Source: Stenopsyche tienmushanensis (lineage: Eukaryota > Arthropoda > Insecta > Trichoptera > Stenopsychidae). From it: a stretch of DNA of 64,000 nucleotides. The stretch lies in the NCBI GenBank assembly GCA_008973525.1, contig WACJ01000247.1, forward strand, positions 496,001 to 560,000, in the 5' to 3' direction. Positions 12,069 through 24,298 of this stretch are shown here, piece by piece (the first letter of the stretch is position 1; every line of letters begins with the position of its first letter). The notes under the pieces were generated by a model, which worked only from the letters and a program-made list of their open reading frames with translations, had not been told where the DNA came from and did no database searches. The position numbers and the translations under genes were made by a program.

Positions 12069-12509
12069 ATGGAGTCCGCTGGTTCTGATGCTGTTTCAGA
12101 ACAACCGAATATTTGGCTGACACCTCAAAGCGCTATCTTCCCAGAATATTATTTTAGGAAGTGGGCAACAGAGAGTGCCGAGGGGCAGGTAAGCATACCG
12201 TAATGTATTGCGTTCATTATGAGTGGCGATGCTTTAACTGCGTGACAAGTGACTCGTGTTCACCAGACCTTAAAGAACAACTCCAGACGAAACACTTTTT
12301 TCCGGAGGTCGACGATCATGACTCACTCTGGCAGCGGAGAAGATAACGGAGGAGAACATCAGCTCGTGGATGATTTATTGACCTTTGCCGATCTGGGATC
12401 GAAACCAGTTCGCAGCTCGAGGGTGGCTGGCCCTCCGGAGGGAACTCTACAAGACCATCATAACATTTGGATTGTTTCGTGTGCTTCGGTAGCCACTTAT
12501 GACGGATGA
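12069..12509 (+). CDS. Unrecognised two-exon gene (120 aa)
   Basis: Exon 1 (12069-12188, 40 codons) begins MESAGSDAVSEQ, includes FPEYYFRKW, and ends in CAG followed by GTAAGC, a strong donor. A 78-nt intron ends in TTCACCAG. Exon 2 (12267-12509) continues in phase 0, is basic at first (NNSRRNTFFRRS), then acidic and glycine-rich (SGSGEDNGGEH), then holds LVDDLLTFADLGSKPV, and stops at TGA. A TATAAAA lies at 11879-11885, a plausible but unproven promoter element. No membrane segment or catalytic motif is visible. The exon codon texture contrasts with the AT-rich flanks. The family is not recognised. It could be an internal or 3'-incomplete model: the last dozen residues look less protein-like, so the real exon 2 may splice onward near 12460. 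Confidence 0.52.
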
Positions 12510-12514
12510 TTATC

Positions 12515-13960
12515 GGCTATTAACTTTAATAGAACAGGTTTTCTTTTGTGTTTTGAACGTAAACTGTTGCTGTTAAAAACAACAATAAGACGCAACGCCA
12601 ATTTGTGGCGCAAATTTTCACTGAGGCTGCATCACAAACTACTATTATTAGATAAGCATAAAAATCAAATTAAAGAAATTTCATCTTGCAGCTGTCAAAC
12701 CACTGATAACAGCACACTCAATGCAATCAAACTTATAAACCCTAAAAAAACCCATACTCCAAGCTCATGCAGTGTGGCTACCATATATTTAAGCTTTACA
12801 GTCTTCCAGGTACTTGCAATTATTAAGAAACTAAACACGTACAAATTTTGTATAAGTGCCGTTATAGAAGGGTGACTGTTTACTGGTAATTGGCGGATCC
12901 TGTAAAAAGATCTTGGAATGGCGTTCAACTATATTTTCATGGCAGTTATTTTGTTTCTTTTGCTAAATCAGACCATTAGCATAATTAGAAAATGTGAATA
13001 AACTCGGTTGACGAATAAAAAAAATATACATGGAGTGCAGTACAATAAAAGAGTCTCAACACGCAAAGTCGTAATACACTTCATGTATTCATGATTATAA
13101 CGACTTTAGTATAATTCGTGGGAGGTTCAAAATTAACTAAAAATACATATTATGCCCTACATCAAAGAAAGAAAATAATAGACCAATTTTCCTTAGAAAT
13201 CCTCCGTCTGGGCACGATAGCTTCATCACTAAGATACAAACGAAATCTCATCGAATAAAGGAATCTGTTGTCTCAATTTTCTATATTCTCAAAGATAATG
13301 GGATCTTAATGATGGATATTCACGTATGTTGGCATTTTATGATAAATTTGCTAAAAAAAAGGTCATATTTCTGCCACTGCTGTTTTAAAAATCTATGCTC
13401 AGAATTTCTCCATAGCTATAAATCTATTTTATTGCCATTACTCGCAGCGAAACACTATTCTCGTCTAATTGATATTGTAAATCTCAGCAAGAATATCTCA
13501 TTACAATCTGTAATTTCAGCGAAAATTCGCAATGCGATACTCCGAGGTAATATAATATATTTTATGGAATCTGCCGAAAGTGGCATTGCGTAAATTCGGT
13601 TAAAAATGAGTGGAAAACACGAAGAAACGAGAAAAACCTGAAAAATGATGGGATTAAGGGTGCGGCTCTCCGCTTTATCCATAATGCAAATCCTTTTATT
13701 CATCAGGAAAAACAATGAATTTTATTCAACCAAAACAAAGGTCCTCCCCGGGGATGACAGCGTTTGCATCCCCACTCGGAAAAATGGCATGAAAGATCGA
13801 CGAACGGGGACCAGTACGTTCGGCTATCAAATAAAAAAGAGCATCTGTCTTTTTTCTAATTAAAAGCACACTGCAAAAAACCCAAATTAACCCTTTGGCA
13901 ACGGGTTGGCGATCGAATGGCGAAGAATAATCCACGCGCAATCTAACAGATCACAGAGAC
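12515..13960. other. AT-rich DNA without a supported gene
   Basis: A TATAGAAGGG repeat end is at 12858. A 94-codon open frame (13309-13593) lacks domains. AACCCTTTGGC near 13890 resembles a piggyBac-type end. Confidence 0.35.
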
Positions 13961-13961
13961 C

Positions 13962-14335
13962 AGTCCCGGGATTCTGGGATTCGGATTTTCAATATTTTAA
14001 GAAATTACATTGATAAATTTGATCAAAAATTACTAATAAGTCCATTTGTTCAATATAAAAAATTACTTGAAGGCCAAAGAATTTTATTTATTTAATAAAA
14101 GATAAAAATAGAATTCAAAAATAGATAAATAAAACACTCAAAAATTCAAATATTATTTTGAAAATGTGCCCGAAATAATATTAAACCATCGAGTGTTTCG
14201 TCATTTAGTCTGGATCTGATTTTGGAAGTCAGGCAACTTGCTGCTGAAAATGCACGCTCAGCTTCCACACTCGTTGGAGGTATCTTCATCAGATATTTAA
14301 ATGCTAGAGTTGATGACCGCGTGAGCCCCCATTTT
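13962..14335 (-). pseudogene. hAT transposase C-terminal relic with element end
   Basis: On the minus strand it reads FKYLMKIPPTSVEAERAFSA, then SKIRSRLNDETLDGLILF, the dimerisation domain at the C-terminus of hAT transposases, which drives multimer formation. The element end CAGTCCCGGGATTCTGGG lies at 13962. Everything N-terminal, including the catalytic core, is absent. The best direct evidence for an autonomous hAT source in this genome. Confidence 0.78.
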
Positions 14336-14509
14336 CGTATAAAACCATAAATGTGACTGATAAAATTCCTTTCTTCTGGGACACGGACTTGAACTCACAA
14401 AATTCCCGATTTCTCGACAAATTATTTATTTCCGTCGCTGCAGATGATTACTTATATATTATAATACTTTGGTGTGATTCGTAATTATATTACGGAGGAA
14501 CACAAAAAA

Positions 14510-14610
14510 TTTGAGCCCCGTATCTACTATATTTCATATCGATATTCTAATTATTAGAGTTGAGGTGTAGTAAATACATCACCGGTAGGGAAAGGTTACT
14601 ATAACCATTT
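14510..14610. repeat. 90-bp dispersed repeat ending ACCGGTAGGGAAAG
   Basis: GAGTTGAGGTGTAGTAAATAC and ATCACCGGTAGGGAAAGGT in a block also found at 58960-59070 (same strand) and 51716-51830 (inverted). Copies in ankyrin exon 7/intron 7 and just past the tetraspanin 3' end. Probably one end of an unidentified element. Confidence 0.55.
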
Positions 14611-14639
14611 GAAAAACATACATGTACGCTATGTATGTA

Positions 14640-15438
14640 TACATAGATTAGACAGTCAGACATGTGTGTCGATTCATAACCATTGACTTAATGGTATTTT
14701 TGTCTCTTTAAGACAGAGTCTAGTCAAACAGAAATGTCCTACGCTGGTCTTTGATCCCCTGATAAACACTAGACACAGAGCTTCCTGGCGTCTACCTCGT
14801 TTTACTTCGCGCTCTACAAATAGGAGGCGTGTTTCCCGCAGGAAGACTGGTTTCAGACTACTTGCACTTGAAGATGCGATGGAAGAGGAAGGAAGAGGTT
14901 TTGCTAAAACGCAAAGAAACTACTACGCGAGATCACTGAGGCTGGACCATGAGTCCAACATCAGATCGTATTGGTTCGGTCGTCGTTCTTCCCAGTATGC
15001 ACAAGGTTGTTGGCGATAGTGTAGTCACCTTTTGCACAGAGCCCTCTTGCTCCTTCTGTAATTGGCAGCTCCTTCTGTAATCGACAAGATTAGCTGCGTA
15101 CCTAACTCATGTTAGCTGCGCTACCCCAACAGTATTTGATGAGCAAACCGACGAAGCTGCGAAGATTTGCCAACAATTAAAAGGTGGAATCGACAATCGA
15201 TGACTATTTTGAAGCTATTGAACATCGCTGGGGAAAATGTATCGAGCTAGAAAGGGAAGAAATGAGACCATCGCCAAACTAATATGCGCCAACATGGTGC
15301 ATCCGCTTAACGTACTTACTAAACAATTCTATAACGTTCACGAGGGTGTACACAACAACTCCTCAAAGTTTCGTCGCAATCGGATGAATGATATAGGAAC
15401 GTATACAAGACAAATGTACTACAAACCACAAACATTCA

Positions 15439-15477
<39 letters not shown>

Positions 15478-16590
15478 GGAGAGTGAGTTCTCCCGAAGCC
15501 AAAGGGTTAATGTCAATAAAAAATCTATAACGTCCATGTATTAATATATTTACCAAATAAAATACCATTATTTTCAAATACCCCTTAAAATTCATATCTG
15601 ACTTGTTTATTAATATTACATTGGTCGAATGTAATAGCTTGCGTGAGTCGATTCGTGAGGCACCTTAATATTTAACCGTTAGATTTGACATCGATAATTA
15701 AATCAGAAAAATATACACAATCTGCTTTTTTTTGACAAGCCAGCACAATATTTTTTGCAATGAATTAACAGTTTTATGTTGATATAATTTGCAGATATTA
15801 CACATAAAATTATTTATTGAATACTTTGCCCGATTAATTATTATTTTTTTAATATGCGAAAAAATTCATTCCACCCCTCCCCATTTTTATCCAGGCTCAA
15901 GCCATAGCTCTTTGGGGCGTCATATTTATCATCCATAATAGTGCAAAAAAATGTTTGTCGGATATGAGAAAAGTTATTTATGCTCCATATGTAAAATAAT
16001 ATACATGGGTGAAATTTCAACCATGATTGGATATGAATTTTCTCCTCGGATGAAATTTCAGTATCTCAGCGTCATGATCTGTGGAAGATTTTATAATTGA
16101 GCTAGAAATGCACATCAGCCATTGATAAGACAGTAAAAGTGGTATCAGTGGCCCTAAAAATGTTTTCGCCGGGTGCGTCAAAAAAGCAACAACTATAAAA
16201 AATAATGACATATTATTAGAAGCCCGAGGGCCATAAAGATGATAGAATGCTTTTAGGGAACTCGTTTTATTTTATGTTCTGACACCAGCGAATAAAGCGC
16301 GATGCGAAAGCTCCCACCGCCACATTGTAAGATTAAAAAAAGAAAATTAAACGCACAAATGTCTTTTTTATTGCATTGTTTCGGAAAAGGGAATAAGGAA
16401 AAAATTTTCCAACTAAAATTTGCTAAAAACACACAAATCCAATCTAAATTTATAGCATATTCAAATAAATTATATAATGATCGTCAGTTTTCGTCTTTCT
16501 CGTATGTATTTTATGCATTTGCATCCGTGGGAACGCTCTTAACACATTATAATCCGAATGTTTCGAGCTAAGCTTCGGCCAAATTCGGAC
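14640..16590. other. Repeat-bearing non-coding DNA
   Basis: 15095-15160 belongs to the non-LTR-like repeat; 15441-15472 is (TA)n. An 89-codon frame at 16302 begins with a plausible ATG but has no support. A primer-binding-like motif is at 16279 (minus). Confidence 0.35.
15441..15472. repeat. (TA)n microsatellite
   Basis: About 16 TA units. It is followed at 15488-15504 by CTCCCGAAGCCAAAGGGTTAA, in outline like a piggyBac-type end (similar GATGCCAAAGGGTTAA at 23560). Confidence 0.8.
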
Positions 16591-16599
16591 AATTTAGCA

Positions 16600-16830
16600 A
16601 GAAATTCATGAAACTATTTAATCCATAAAATTGATATAATTCTTAAACCAGTTAATAGATTGAAACGAAATTTCAGTCATGCCTACAAAAATGTTTACTG
16701 CATTGATATATTAAAACACAATAGTGGTTTTCAATCTGTGGTGCGTGTATCAGTGTGATTAAATGCAAAAATTGATTATTTTTTACTTAAATCTTTGACG
16801 TATTTGTGTTTTTTAATACAATTTGCTATA
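16600..16830. repeat. 230-bp repeat, solo copy
   Basis: AAAATTGATATAATTCTTAA, then AGTGGTTTTCAATCTGTGGT; also at 38500-38715 and inverted at 59935-60145, where it is attached to Helitron sequence. Confidence 0.55.
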
Positions 16831-17376
16831 TTTTGCAGACGGATGACATTTATATAAATTTAATACGATTAATATATTGATTAAAAAGTATTTATTGTCA
16901 TCCTTAGAAATAAATTTAAATTTATATCACGGTGTACCACATTTCTTTCAAGCTAAAGTTACATCATTTTCATCACGCGTTATCGCGGACTATTATACTT
17001 CAACCCAAAATATTTGATAAATTCTACGAATGTACATTTTCAAATGTGTTTGGTGGTATGTTTTAAGAATTCCACAAGGCGAAAGCTTTGAGAAACATTT
17101 AAAAAACATAAAATTTAATATCCCAAAACAAGTCATTAACACATTCAATGCGGCAATCAATAGTTCGCAGTGTCGTGCGTAGGAAGACCTTGTATTTCCG
17201 ACTTTAAAGAAACCCATAAAAGAACCTTTTGTATACATTCAATAGGTCACATTATGTAACTTTGAATGCGAACGTATCGTATATAAATAATTCATATCTC
17301 AAAAGAGAAAAAACAAGATCTTCTAAGGTGACAAATACCAGTTGTACGATAATTACACACTGAATGGCGTGGAATT

Positions 17377-17671
17377 TCAACGATTGAAATTTTCCAAGTC
17401 GGAGAGACAAATCTTCGGTTGATTTGCCGGCGCCGGTTTGCGCAGCACTCCGCCAAAGCGGATGAATTCGTATAGAGGGACTTTAACGCGCTTCAACTCC
17501 TCGGAATAAATTAAATTAGCATTGCTAAATTCCAGGTAGTAAAACTTATCCGAAATAAAAAGTTTAGTGCCGTTATTAGCAGTAAATTACATGCTTCAAC
17601 GTAAAACAATGCTGCCAAGCGAACAGTTTATCGTCCGCGTAAATTATTTTATGATCTACAAAGTTTGACAT
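17377..17671 (-). CDS. Unrecognised small two-exon gene (82 aa)
   Basis: Read on the minus strand, ATG at 17671 opens a 27-codon exon (17671-17591) beginning MSNFVDHKII and ending FTLKH. A GTAATT donor follows, and a 46-nt intron with a branch-like CTAAT and a short pyrimidine run ends at an AG acceptor. The second exon (17544-17377) begins FYYLEFSNANLIY, includes VKVPLYEFIRFGGVL, and ends in TGA. Both exons are phase 0, so splicing gives one frame of 82 residues. Local G+C is above that of the surrounding DNA and the protein has balanced, non-repetitive composition, with no signal peptide or membrane segment. An AG just upstream of the ATG leaves open that the first exon is internal and the gene longer. 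No family is recognised and no copy occurs elsewhere in the window, which argues against a transposon origin. An LTR-like end lies about 290 bp upstream. Confidence 0.6.
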
Positions 17672-17894
17672 TCGTTGCCGGTTCTTATTTTATAATGGAA
17701 AGTAAAATTATTTGTTTCGACATGGGCATTATGTAAAATTGTAAGCCGACCAAATTGTCGAAATTATACTTTTAACAAGGCAAGAAAACCAATAATTCCT
17801 CGAGAAATTTAATTTTGAGAAAACAATACCGAAGCGATTGTACGAAATAAGACATGTTGGAAGAAACTATGGCTAAAATTCGACATGTACATTA

Positions 17895-17980
17895 GCTGAA
17901 AACAAGCTGAAGCGCGGCCCGGGGACTGTCCCGTGAGCGCCTTCGCTCCACATAACATTGGTGTCAGAAATGGTATATTT
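17895..17980 (+). mobile_element. LTR 3' end plus primer-binding site
   Basis: GGCCCGGGGACTGTCCCG and GAGCGCCTTCGCTCC, then ACATAACA and TTGGTGTCAGAAATGG, follow the same order as the LTR end at 5020-5087 (CCCGGGGACTCTGCCCCG...). A solo relic of the same LTR family. Confidence 0.6.
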
Positions 17981-18087
17981 AAATGTGGAAAGTGATCGGG
18001 TGTCGAATAGAAAAACTCTTGTTTTACTGATTTCTTTATTGATGGCGATAGAAAGAGAATCGGAATGAAACCGATAATCGGTAAGAC

Positions 18088-18390
18088 CAGGGCCGTAACA
18101 AGGGCATGCCAAAGTAGGCGCCCGCCACGGGCGCAACTGAGCTTGGGGCGCAAAATGCAGAATATCAACCCGGTTGAGAGTTGCGCATGGTTTTTATTTT
18201 ACTTGACGTCAAATAAAAACTATGAATTTCAACGATCCGAAAAGTGGACCGTTTGAACACATAGACCTTGTGGTCGCTCCGTGCTCTGTTAAGGCTTTTT
18301 GCGGCATTTTCTATGATCTGTACAAGCACGGAAGCTCCATCAGAGGTTAGCATATATAGGTGGCTCGTGCCAAATGGGCTCGTGAACGAT
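18088..18390. mobile_element. hAT element of the CAGGGCCGTAAC family, left part
   Basis: Starts CAGGGCCGTAACAAGGGC, includes GGCGCCCGCCACGGGCGC and CGATCCGAAAAGTGGACCG. No right end is found, so it is truncated near 18390. Confidence 0.6.
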
Positions 18391-18944
18391 ATTTATCTAT
18401 CTTACTAACTTTATTGCTATCTTAGCTAGGTCGTAAAATAGCGTCTCGAAGTCCTCTCTGAGATATTCCAAAATTCAGAAGATGTAAACAATAAAGATAT
18501 TATACATTTTACCCCAAAACGCATTTAAAAAAGGTCTAAACTTGCCTGAAAAATTGGAGTTTTGGAACAAATTTCACGATAAAACTTTAGAACTGATTAT
18601 CTCCATTCCATGAAATTTAGAAAGATCTCTCAGCATATAAACTAAAATGAAAAATTGTTTGCAAACAGCATAGAAGTAAAATATTTTGACAAACAATCAC
18701 GATTTTAATACTTTACTATCCACGGACGCCTTCGTTGACATTCTTAGCTACGGTTATCTCGTATTTTTGGATGTTTTTACATTCAATCTGCTATATTTTA
18801 TTGTAAAATTATAGCTTAACTATAAAATTGTGATTTAAAATTGCCTTTTATTAAGATTTATCATCCATGAAGATGAAAAAACCGTTACTTTTGCGAATTT
18901 GTTTCAAAATTATTTTTATTATTATATATGCAAATTTGAAATAG

Positions 18945-19330
18945 ATGTTTTTATAAACTGTTGGAAGTAAAACTTGTATAGACGCGGTAGGGCAAATTCG
19001 CTTTAACGTCACGAAAAGTGAAACATCAAGCGGCAATTGGTCGCGAAAACAAAGAGAATTATTTATAGTAGTGTATCCATGCCCGTCGAATACATCATAG
19101 AAACGCTACACGCATGCGCGGTGCCGCTTCTACCATGTGTCTATTTTATTATATTTTATACAACACACAGCGTAATATTATAAAATCAACGTTGCGGACA
19201 TAAAATTAAAAAAAATCTAAGCCTGAATAATTGTACATAACGGCATTAAATTAAAATCTACAAAGCTGCTTTTTTGTCTACAAGTAGTTTATGTTCATTA
19301 TTGTCAAATAATCATCGTCTATTTTTGATA
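18945..19330. repeat. Dispersed repeat, long copy
   Basis: Contains GGTAGGGCAAATTCGC, AAGTGAAACATCAAGCGGC, a GCATGCGC-rich core and TCTACAAGTAGTTTATG. Parts recur at 29010-29090, 29620-30000 (partly inverted) and 35670-35830 (inverted). No ends or coding content recognised. Confidence 0.45.
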
Positions 19331-20109
19331 TAAAGTGGCTAGGGCTTCAATAGATGTGGCTAAACTTGTAGCGCGAGAACTTGATATTTAAGTATCGCAA
19401 CTTTCAAATGCATAGTTTCAGTCTTGTAGTTATATTGCGGTAAAGTGTTATGCGACTATTAAACATCAATAACTCAAAATTATATGAATCATTCATCAAC
19501 TCATAAGACTAAATCCGAGCCCGCGATGGATGTAAGGAAGTAATAAAACATGTCCATCTTTTTGTTTGATTGTTCATGATGCGAAATCACCACGCTGGGT
19601 AGTTATTTATATCATCATCATAATTATAAGGATGCAAGCGATGCATCTGCCCTGAATGCACATCTGCTACTCAATCAACAAAACGTCTTCGTAACTTCAT
19701 ACATACATTATACAAAAGCGGCATTGCATTCCACACCGTTTGATATTCACTGATGTCGGCTATTAAGACGATAAATGCACAAAGGCCGAATGATGGCGTC
19801 CAGACAAACGAAGCGAAATGCATTCCGTTCTAGTTATTGCAACTTTATAAATTGGCTGTAAAACGACAGCTCATCAATTCAGGACTTGAGATTTGAAAAT
19901 AAATTATTTATTCATATTGATATTGCACAGGATAAGCCGGCAAAAGATCAACTGCAAATTTATTTTTCAGACTAAAATAAGCTTATATCTAATATAAATA
20001 AAGCGCTATGGAGCGCTGCCCGCAGCATGTGCGTGAATACTCTCTTTGGATAATCCGAATGTACACTCAACATGTGCGTGCATACTCATCGATGGGCTAA
20101 GAGAGTTTT

Positions 20110-20470
20110 TATTTTTAGCTTAGGAAAACAACTCAAAGATGATTATTGTCGTAGAACTGCCATGAATGACAAAGTTGAATGAAAATATTTGAAAACATCC
20201 CTTTAAACGTTCCAAGGGACGCTGCTGTTTTCTTTAGTGATGAGGCACGTTTTCAATTATCACAACCTTCGGGAACTTTGTGTAATTCTTCAACTTCATG
20301 GTAAGGTATCTGTGATGCCAAAAACGGGAAGACTATGGTAACATTGTTACTCCAGATCAATATTTTGAAATGATTCAACTATTCTCAAGATCCCCCTGGA
20401 TACGTAGCGATATTTCCTGTTAAAGACGATTACCAGAACTCACCCCCTTGCTATTTTTCATATAAAACCT
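20110..20470 (+). pseudogene. Tc1/mariner-type ('EAHFW' family) relic
   Basis: The + strand reads FFSDEARFQLSQP and, in a shifted frame, YGNIVTPDQYFEMIQLF, two conserved blocks of this transposase family. A repeat shared with 1494-1556 (AAAGCGCTATGGAGC) lies just upstream at 19998-20100. Confidence 0.55.
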
Positions 20471-20569
20471 AGTCTAGCCTAGTCTCTAATTAGTTATACA
20501 AGAAATCGGTTTAAATTAAAGCCTGAAATAAAAACTAAAGATTTAAGCTGATATGTTTTTCATTGCAGT

Positions 20570-20735
20570 TGAATTGCACACCCAAGAAGGTTTTTGAATT
20601 AGCACATCTATTGTTTATGCGCGAAGTTTGTATTGTGAGACGTTTGACGGATGCACCATGTTGGCGCATATTGCTCTGGTGAAGTGAATCGGAAGCCACG
20701 GGGACGGGAAGAGGAAGGAAGCTTGCGCAATATGG
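20570..20735 (+). repeat. Copy of the 9.5 kb repeat (GGATGCACCATG block)
   Basis: Shares about 150 bp with 9560-9715, including ACGGATGCACCATGTTGG and GGGGACGGG.AGAGGAAGG. A third, shorter copy is at 53670-53740. No Helitron end is present here. Confidence 0.55.
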
Positions 20736-20739
20736 TGAT

Positions 20740-21870
20740 TTTAGATCCTAGCCCTTCGGCCTAATGAAAACTCAATGAAAACAACCGAATTTGTCACATT
20801 AATATTATATATTGTGTATTATATATATAATGTATAATAAAGGAGAACTACGTTGCTTTGAGGACAATTGTAATGTCGATGATAATCTTAATGAAAATGA
20901 TTTTCCTGCATCCCGAAAATATAGAGGGTTGGAAGGTAGCCTCCGAAAATATTAATTACAAAGTTATAAAAGGAATATATCCTCATCAGGGGGCTATTAT
21001 CTAACGGCAAGGATATCCACATTATTTAATTATGGAAGATTTGCTATTATTCCGAATAGAGCAGGATATTCCCGGTCGGGCGTGGGCCTCCCCATCTGAA
21101 TACTGAATAGCAATTAAGATGGTCGTGATTAGAAAATTAACCGTTCTTCATACACAAAACGCGCTCATAAATATCATCCAAATCCTTCGAAAAACCCGTT
21201 CGCGCCGTCCTAGAGCTCGATTTTTATTTATGGCGTTTCTTGCACAATTTATGGGAGAGTGATGATAAAAAAAAATAGATAGCCTTGCGAGATAAGAATG
21301 AAATGCGTTTCCATCTTGTTTTTGTGTGCGATATTCGTCCCGTAAGGCCGACCAAAGGCTCCACAAAAAGCACACTTTGGCCGGAGGCTCGAATTGGATC
21401 TTCAAATATCGAAAGTAAACCGCAGAAGCCGCAATATTCGTTTTTGTGCCTTCGAAAAGTAACACCCTTCTTTCGACTGCTCTTTGTTCACCTTTCGGGT
21501 CCTTTGGGTTCGGGCGTCTCGGATGGGGAATTTATGTACTCCGCCTGGAAATCGCCAAATCATATTCCAGCACCCAAATTAGATTAGGGGTGCTCGAGAA
21601 AGAGTACGTAGAAACCAATAAAAAATCACAATAAGCCTTTCGACAGACAAAACAATACATCACAGCCTTTAAGACACATTTACAACGACGTTTCAGATTT
21701 TAAAAAATATCAATTCGCATGGAAGGAATCTTATAAACAGGGCTTCGAACCGTTATTATTTCATTTTGATTTTCGTTCCGATTTAGTTTCAATCTTTACA
21801 TCGATTCGATTACGTCTACGGTACTGTGAAGTGTGAAGAAAGAAGAAGAAATGATGAAGAAAATCCACAA
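20740..21870. other. Unique DNA, possible regulatory
   Basis: 21130-21610 is unique with moderate G+C and open frames of 100-105 codons on both strands that overlap almost exactly; neither has a domain. Conserved non-coding DNA is as likely. Confidence 0.3.
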
Positions 21871-21879
21871 AATGGTATT

Positions 21880-22344
21880 GGATGACATTGGTTGTTGTGA
21901 GCAAAAGCGGCACCCGTCTTGCGCAAAGCTTTATCATGTCCAAATTTTCAATTAATATGCGATTTAAAGCACTTTTTTAAATGCCTAACATATCTGCTAG
22001 CTCGCGTACTTTTGATCGACGATCATCCAATACAATTTTGTGATTTTTTTTTCACCATTTTTGGCGTGGTTACCTCGCCTGGTCGATTTTAGTTTTCTTT
22101 GTTTATTTCAGAATTTACACCAGACTGCTCAAAATATTTAAATGAATACAATTGCACAAAAATAGATTAAATCAACTTTTTCTTGGATCGCGAGCCGCTC
22201 ATTTGTCATATCAGCGGTCCGAAAAGCGGACCGATTGAGCATACGAACCTTATGGCCACTCTGTCCCCCCTATTAAGTCCTGTATATTATTTTAAAACGT
22301 ACATAATAATAATATTCGTGCTTCATACTCTAGATGCGGCTCTG
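21880..22344. mobile_element. hAT element of the CAGGGCCGTAAC family, right part
   Basis: Contains AGCGGTCCGAAAAGCGGACC and ends CTAGATGCGGCTCTG at 22344. The left part (21890-22050) matches 35400-35545, so that block is internal to the family. The left end is missing. Confidence 0.55.
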
Positions 22345-22399
22345 ACTGGGCTACACCAGGAGCGTTTGATGAGCAAACCGACGAGGATGATTTCGCTCG

Positions 22400-23960
22400 T
22401 TTACATCATTATCCCAGGAGTTTGATAAAGATAACGGTTTTATCGGTTTTCGGTTCAGTTCCGGTTCTATAACAGCCTTACGTTTATTAGATTGCCGTTA
22501 AATACATTTAAAATCCCAAAATGTCAACGATAATTAATCCTTTCAGTGCGCAACGCATATATTGATACTAAAAATACGCTCACTTTTTATCTTGTATTTA
22601 TAATTATCTTAAAGACTTTGTCGTATTTAAATGGTATAAACAAATTTCTAGACTAAACATAAGTCCAAATCAGTCTCATATGGATTCAAAGAGTTCAATA
22701 ATTCAAACAAACAACTTTGAAAACAAAATCCATTCTTAGCATCTCAAGTGCCTGATTAAACAAGCTGTAAATCGATTCAATATTTGTATTCATTTTTATC
22801 TAATCCAACATAGTATTGATTTATCCATAATATAGCCATAAAGCAATTGTTAAAAATCCAAAGCAAACTTCAAATTATAGATTTGTAGACAAACAGATAG
22901 ATTTATTTGTAAGCGAATCGATGTTTTTGAGCAAAGATCATGGTTTAATCCCAAATATAAAAATTATTATGCTTGGGACACATGTTCACAAACATACAAA
23001 TTTTGTACAGATGCCTAACTTTGTATAGCGTTTTGTTTCTATAGCGTGGTCCCAATCTTGACGCTATAGAAGGGTTGACTGAATTAGTCAGAATGCCATG
23101 TAAAAAACTGTTCTTATTATTAATTTTAATAAATCCAATTAAACAGTTTCCTGTACCATAACAATGAGAGAGTATGAATTAGAATTTGAGTATACACTTG
23201 GGTCTGTTTTTATACGAAAGATACGTTCCACGGGGAGTCGCATATAAAAAAATCGCATAAAAAAAAGACATGAACTACCTAGAAAATTGAGGGATAAATT
23301 CCATTATTTTTAAAAACCGCATAACTTCAAATCATTGTGATAGAATGTACCAAAAATCGCATAAAAAAATCCATATAAATATTTCCAATATTTCCTGAAG
23401 CAATGGAAATATTTTTAGTTCATCTGTGGTTTTTTTTATTAAACAGGTTAATAGGATTAAGAGTGACCTGAATTTTCTTTTTTGGACGATGTGCTCAGTT
23501 TACTGAGAAACGCTCTCTAATATTTCTTCTCATTTTTTATTTCCTTTTATGAACTCTTCCGATGCCAAAGGGTTAAAGTCAAATATATCCATTGGATATC
23601 TCTCCGATAAGTCTTAAAGCACGTATTCCAACTTTCTCCAAACGCAGAAGATAATTGCGAAAATATTATTAAGGTTGATTCATAAATAAACATGAAAAAC
23701 GTCATGGATTCAAACCCTGTAATTTAAATTTTAAAAATCACGATTCAAACTCATTGATTAGGTCAAGAAGGACGGCTCAGAAATATTTGGGCATTATTAA
23801 TCGAATGACCCTCGCAGCTCGTTTGGCCAGTTTTTATTGCCGTAATGACTATGTAATTTAATACAATAAATTTGTGACAATATCGTATGGCAATAAATAT
23901 GACATGCGTGTATCAGATAATGACACAAGTATCGCATAAAAACGAGCCTGCTTAGTGGCT
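22400..23960. other. AT-rich non-coding DNA
   Basis: A TATAGAAGGG repeat end at 23060 and a piggyBac-like end at 23560. Nothing else recognised. Confidence 0.35.
23000..23081. repeat. TATAGAAGGGTTGACTG repeat end
   Basis: Ends GACGCTATAGAAGGGTTGACTG. The same 20-bp end occurs near 282-302, 5476-5499, 12858-12876, 26774-26794 (inverted), 44646-44668 and 48942-48964. It looks like a pogo/Tigger-style terminal repeat; opposite ends are missing. Confidence 0.5.
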
Positions 23961-24298
23961 GGAATGTTTATTCATCATAGTCATCATGCCTTATGAACAC
24001 TTGGACAAGTTTGCTCAAATGGTGTCGGAATGCAAAGTGCAGGCCGACTGCACAAATGTGCAACGCAAGAAGAAGAAATTCAGACGAGCGAAACGCTCGG
24101 TCGTTGGCATCGTCGTTGCTTTTTTGGACTAATTGCATAATATATTTTGAAAATGTGCTACGATTGATACGAGCCCAAACCGAAACGTTCAAAGAATGCA
24201 CCCAATGCTGAAGCAGTCCATGATTTATATTTAACTCCAACTAAAATAGTCCGACGACAAAGCGCCGAACGAAAATAGTGAAGATATCCATTCGTCTT

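Noticed and set aside
16302..16571. 89-codon frame beginning MRKLPPPHC with a possible GTAAGA donor
   Set aside because: After the first nine codons the composition is that of AT-rich non-coding DNA, and no partner exon was found.
17809..18168. 119-codon minus-strand open frame
   Set aside because: It lies across an LTR end and a hAT MITE; no domain, frame is accidental.
21148..21587. Overlapping 100- and 105-codon frames on opposite strands
   Set aside because: Mirror-image frames in the same DNA with no domain or splice support; at most one could be real and neither is favoured.
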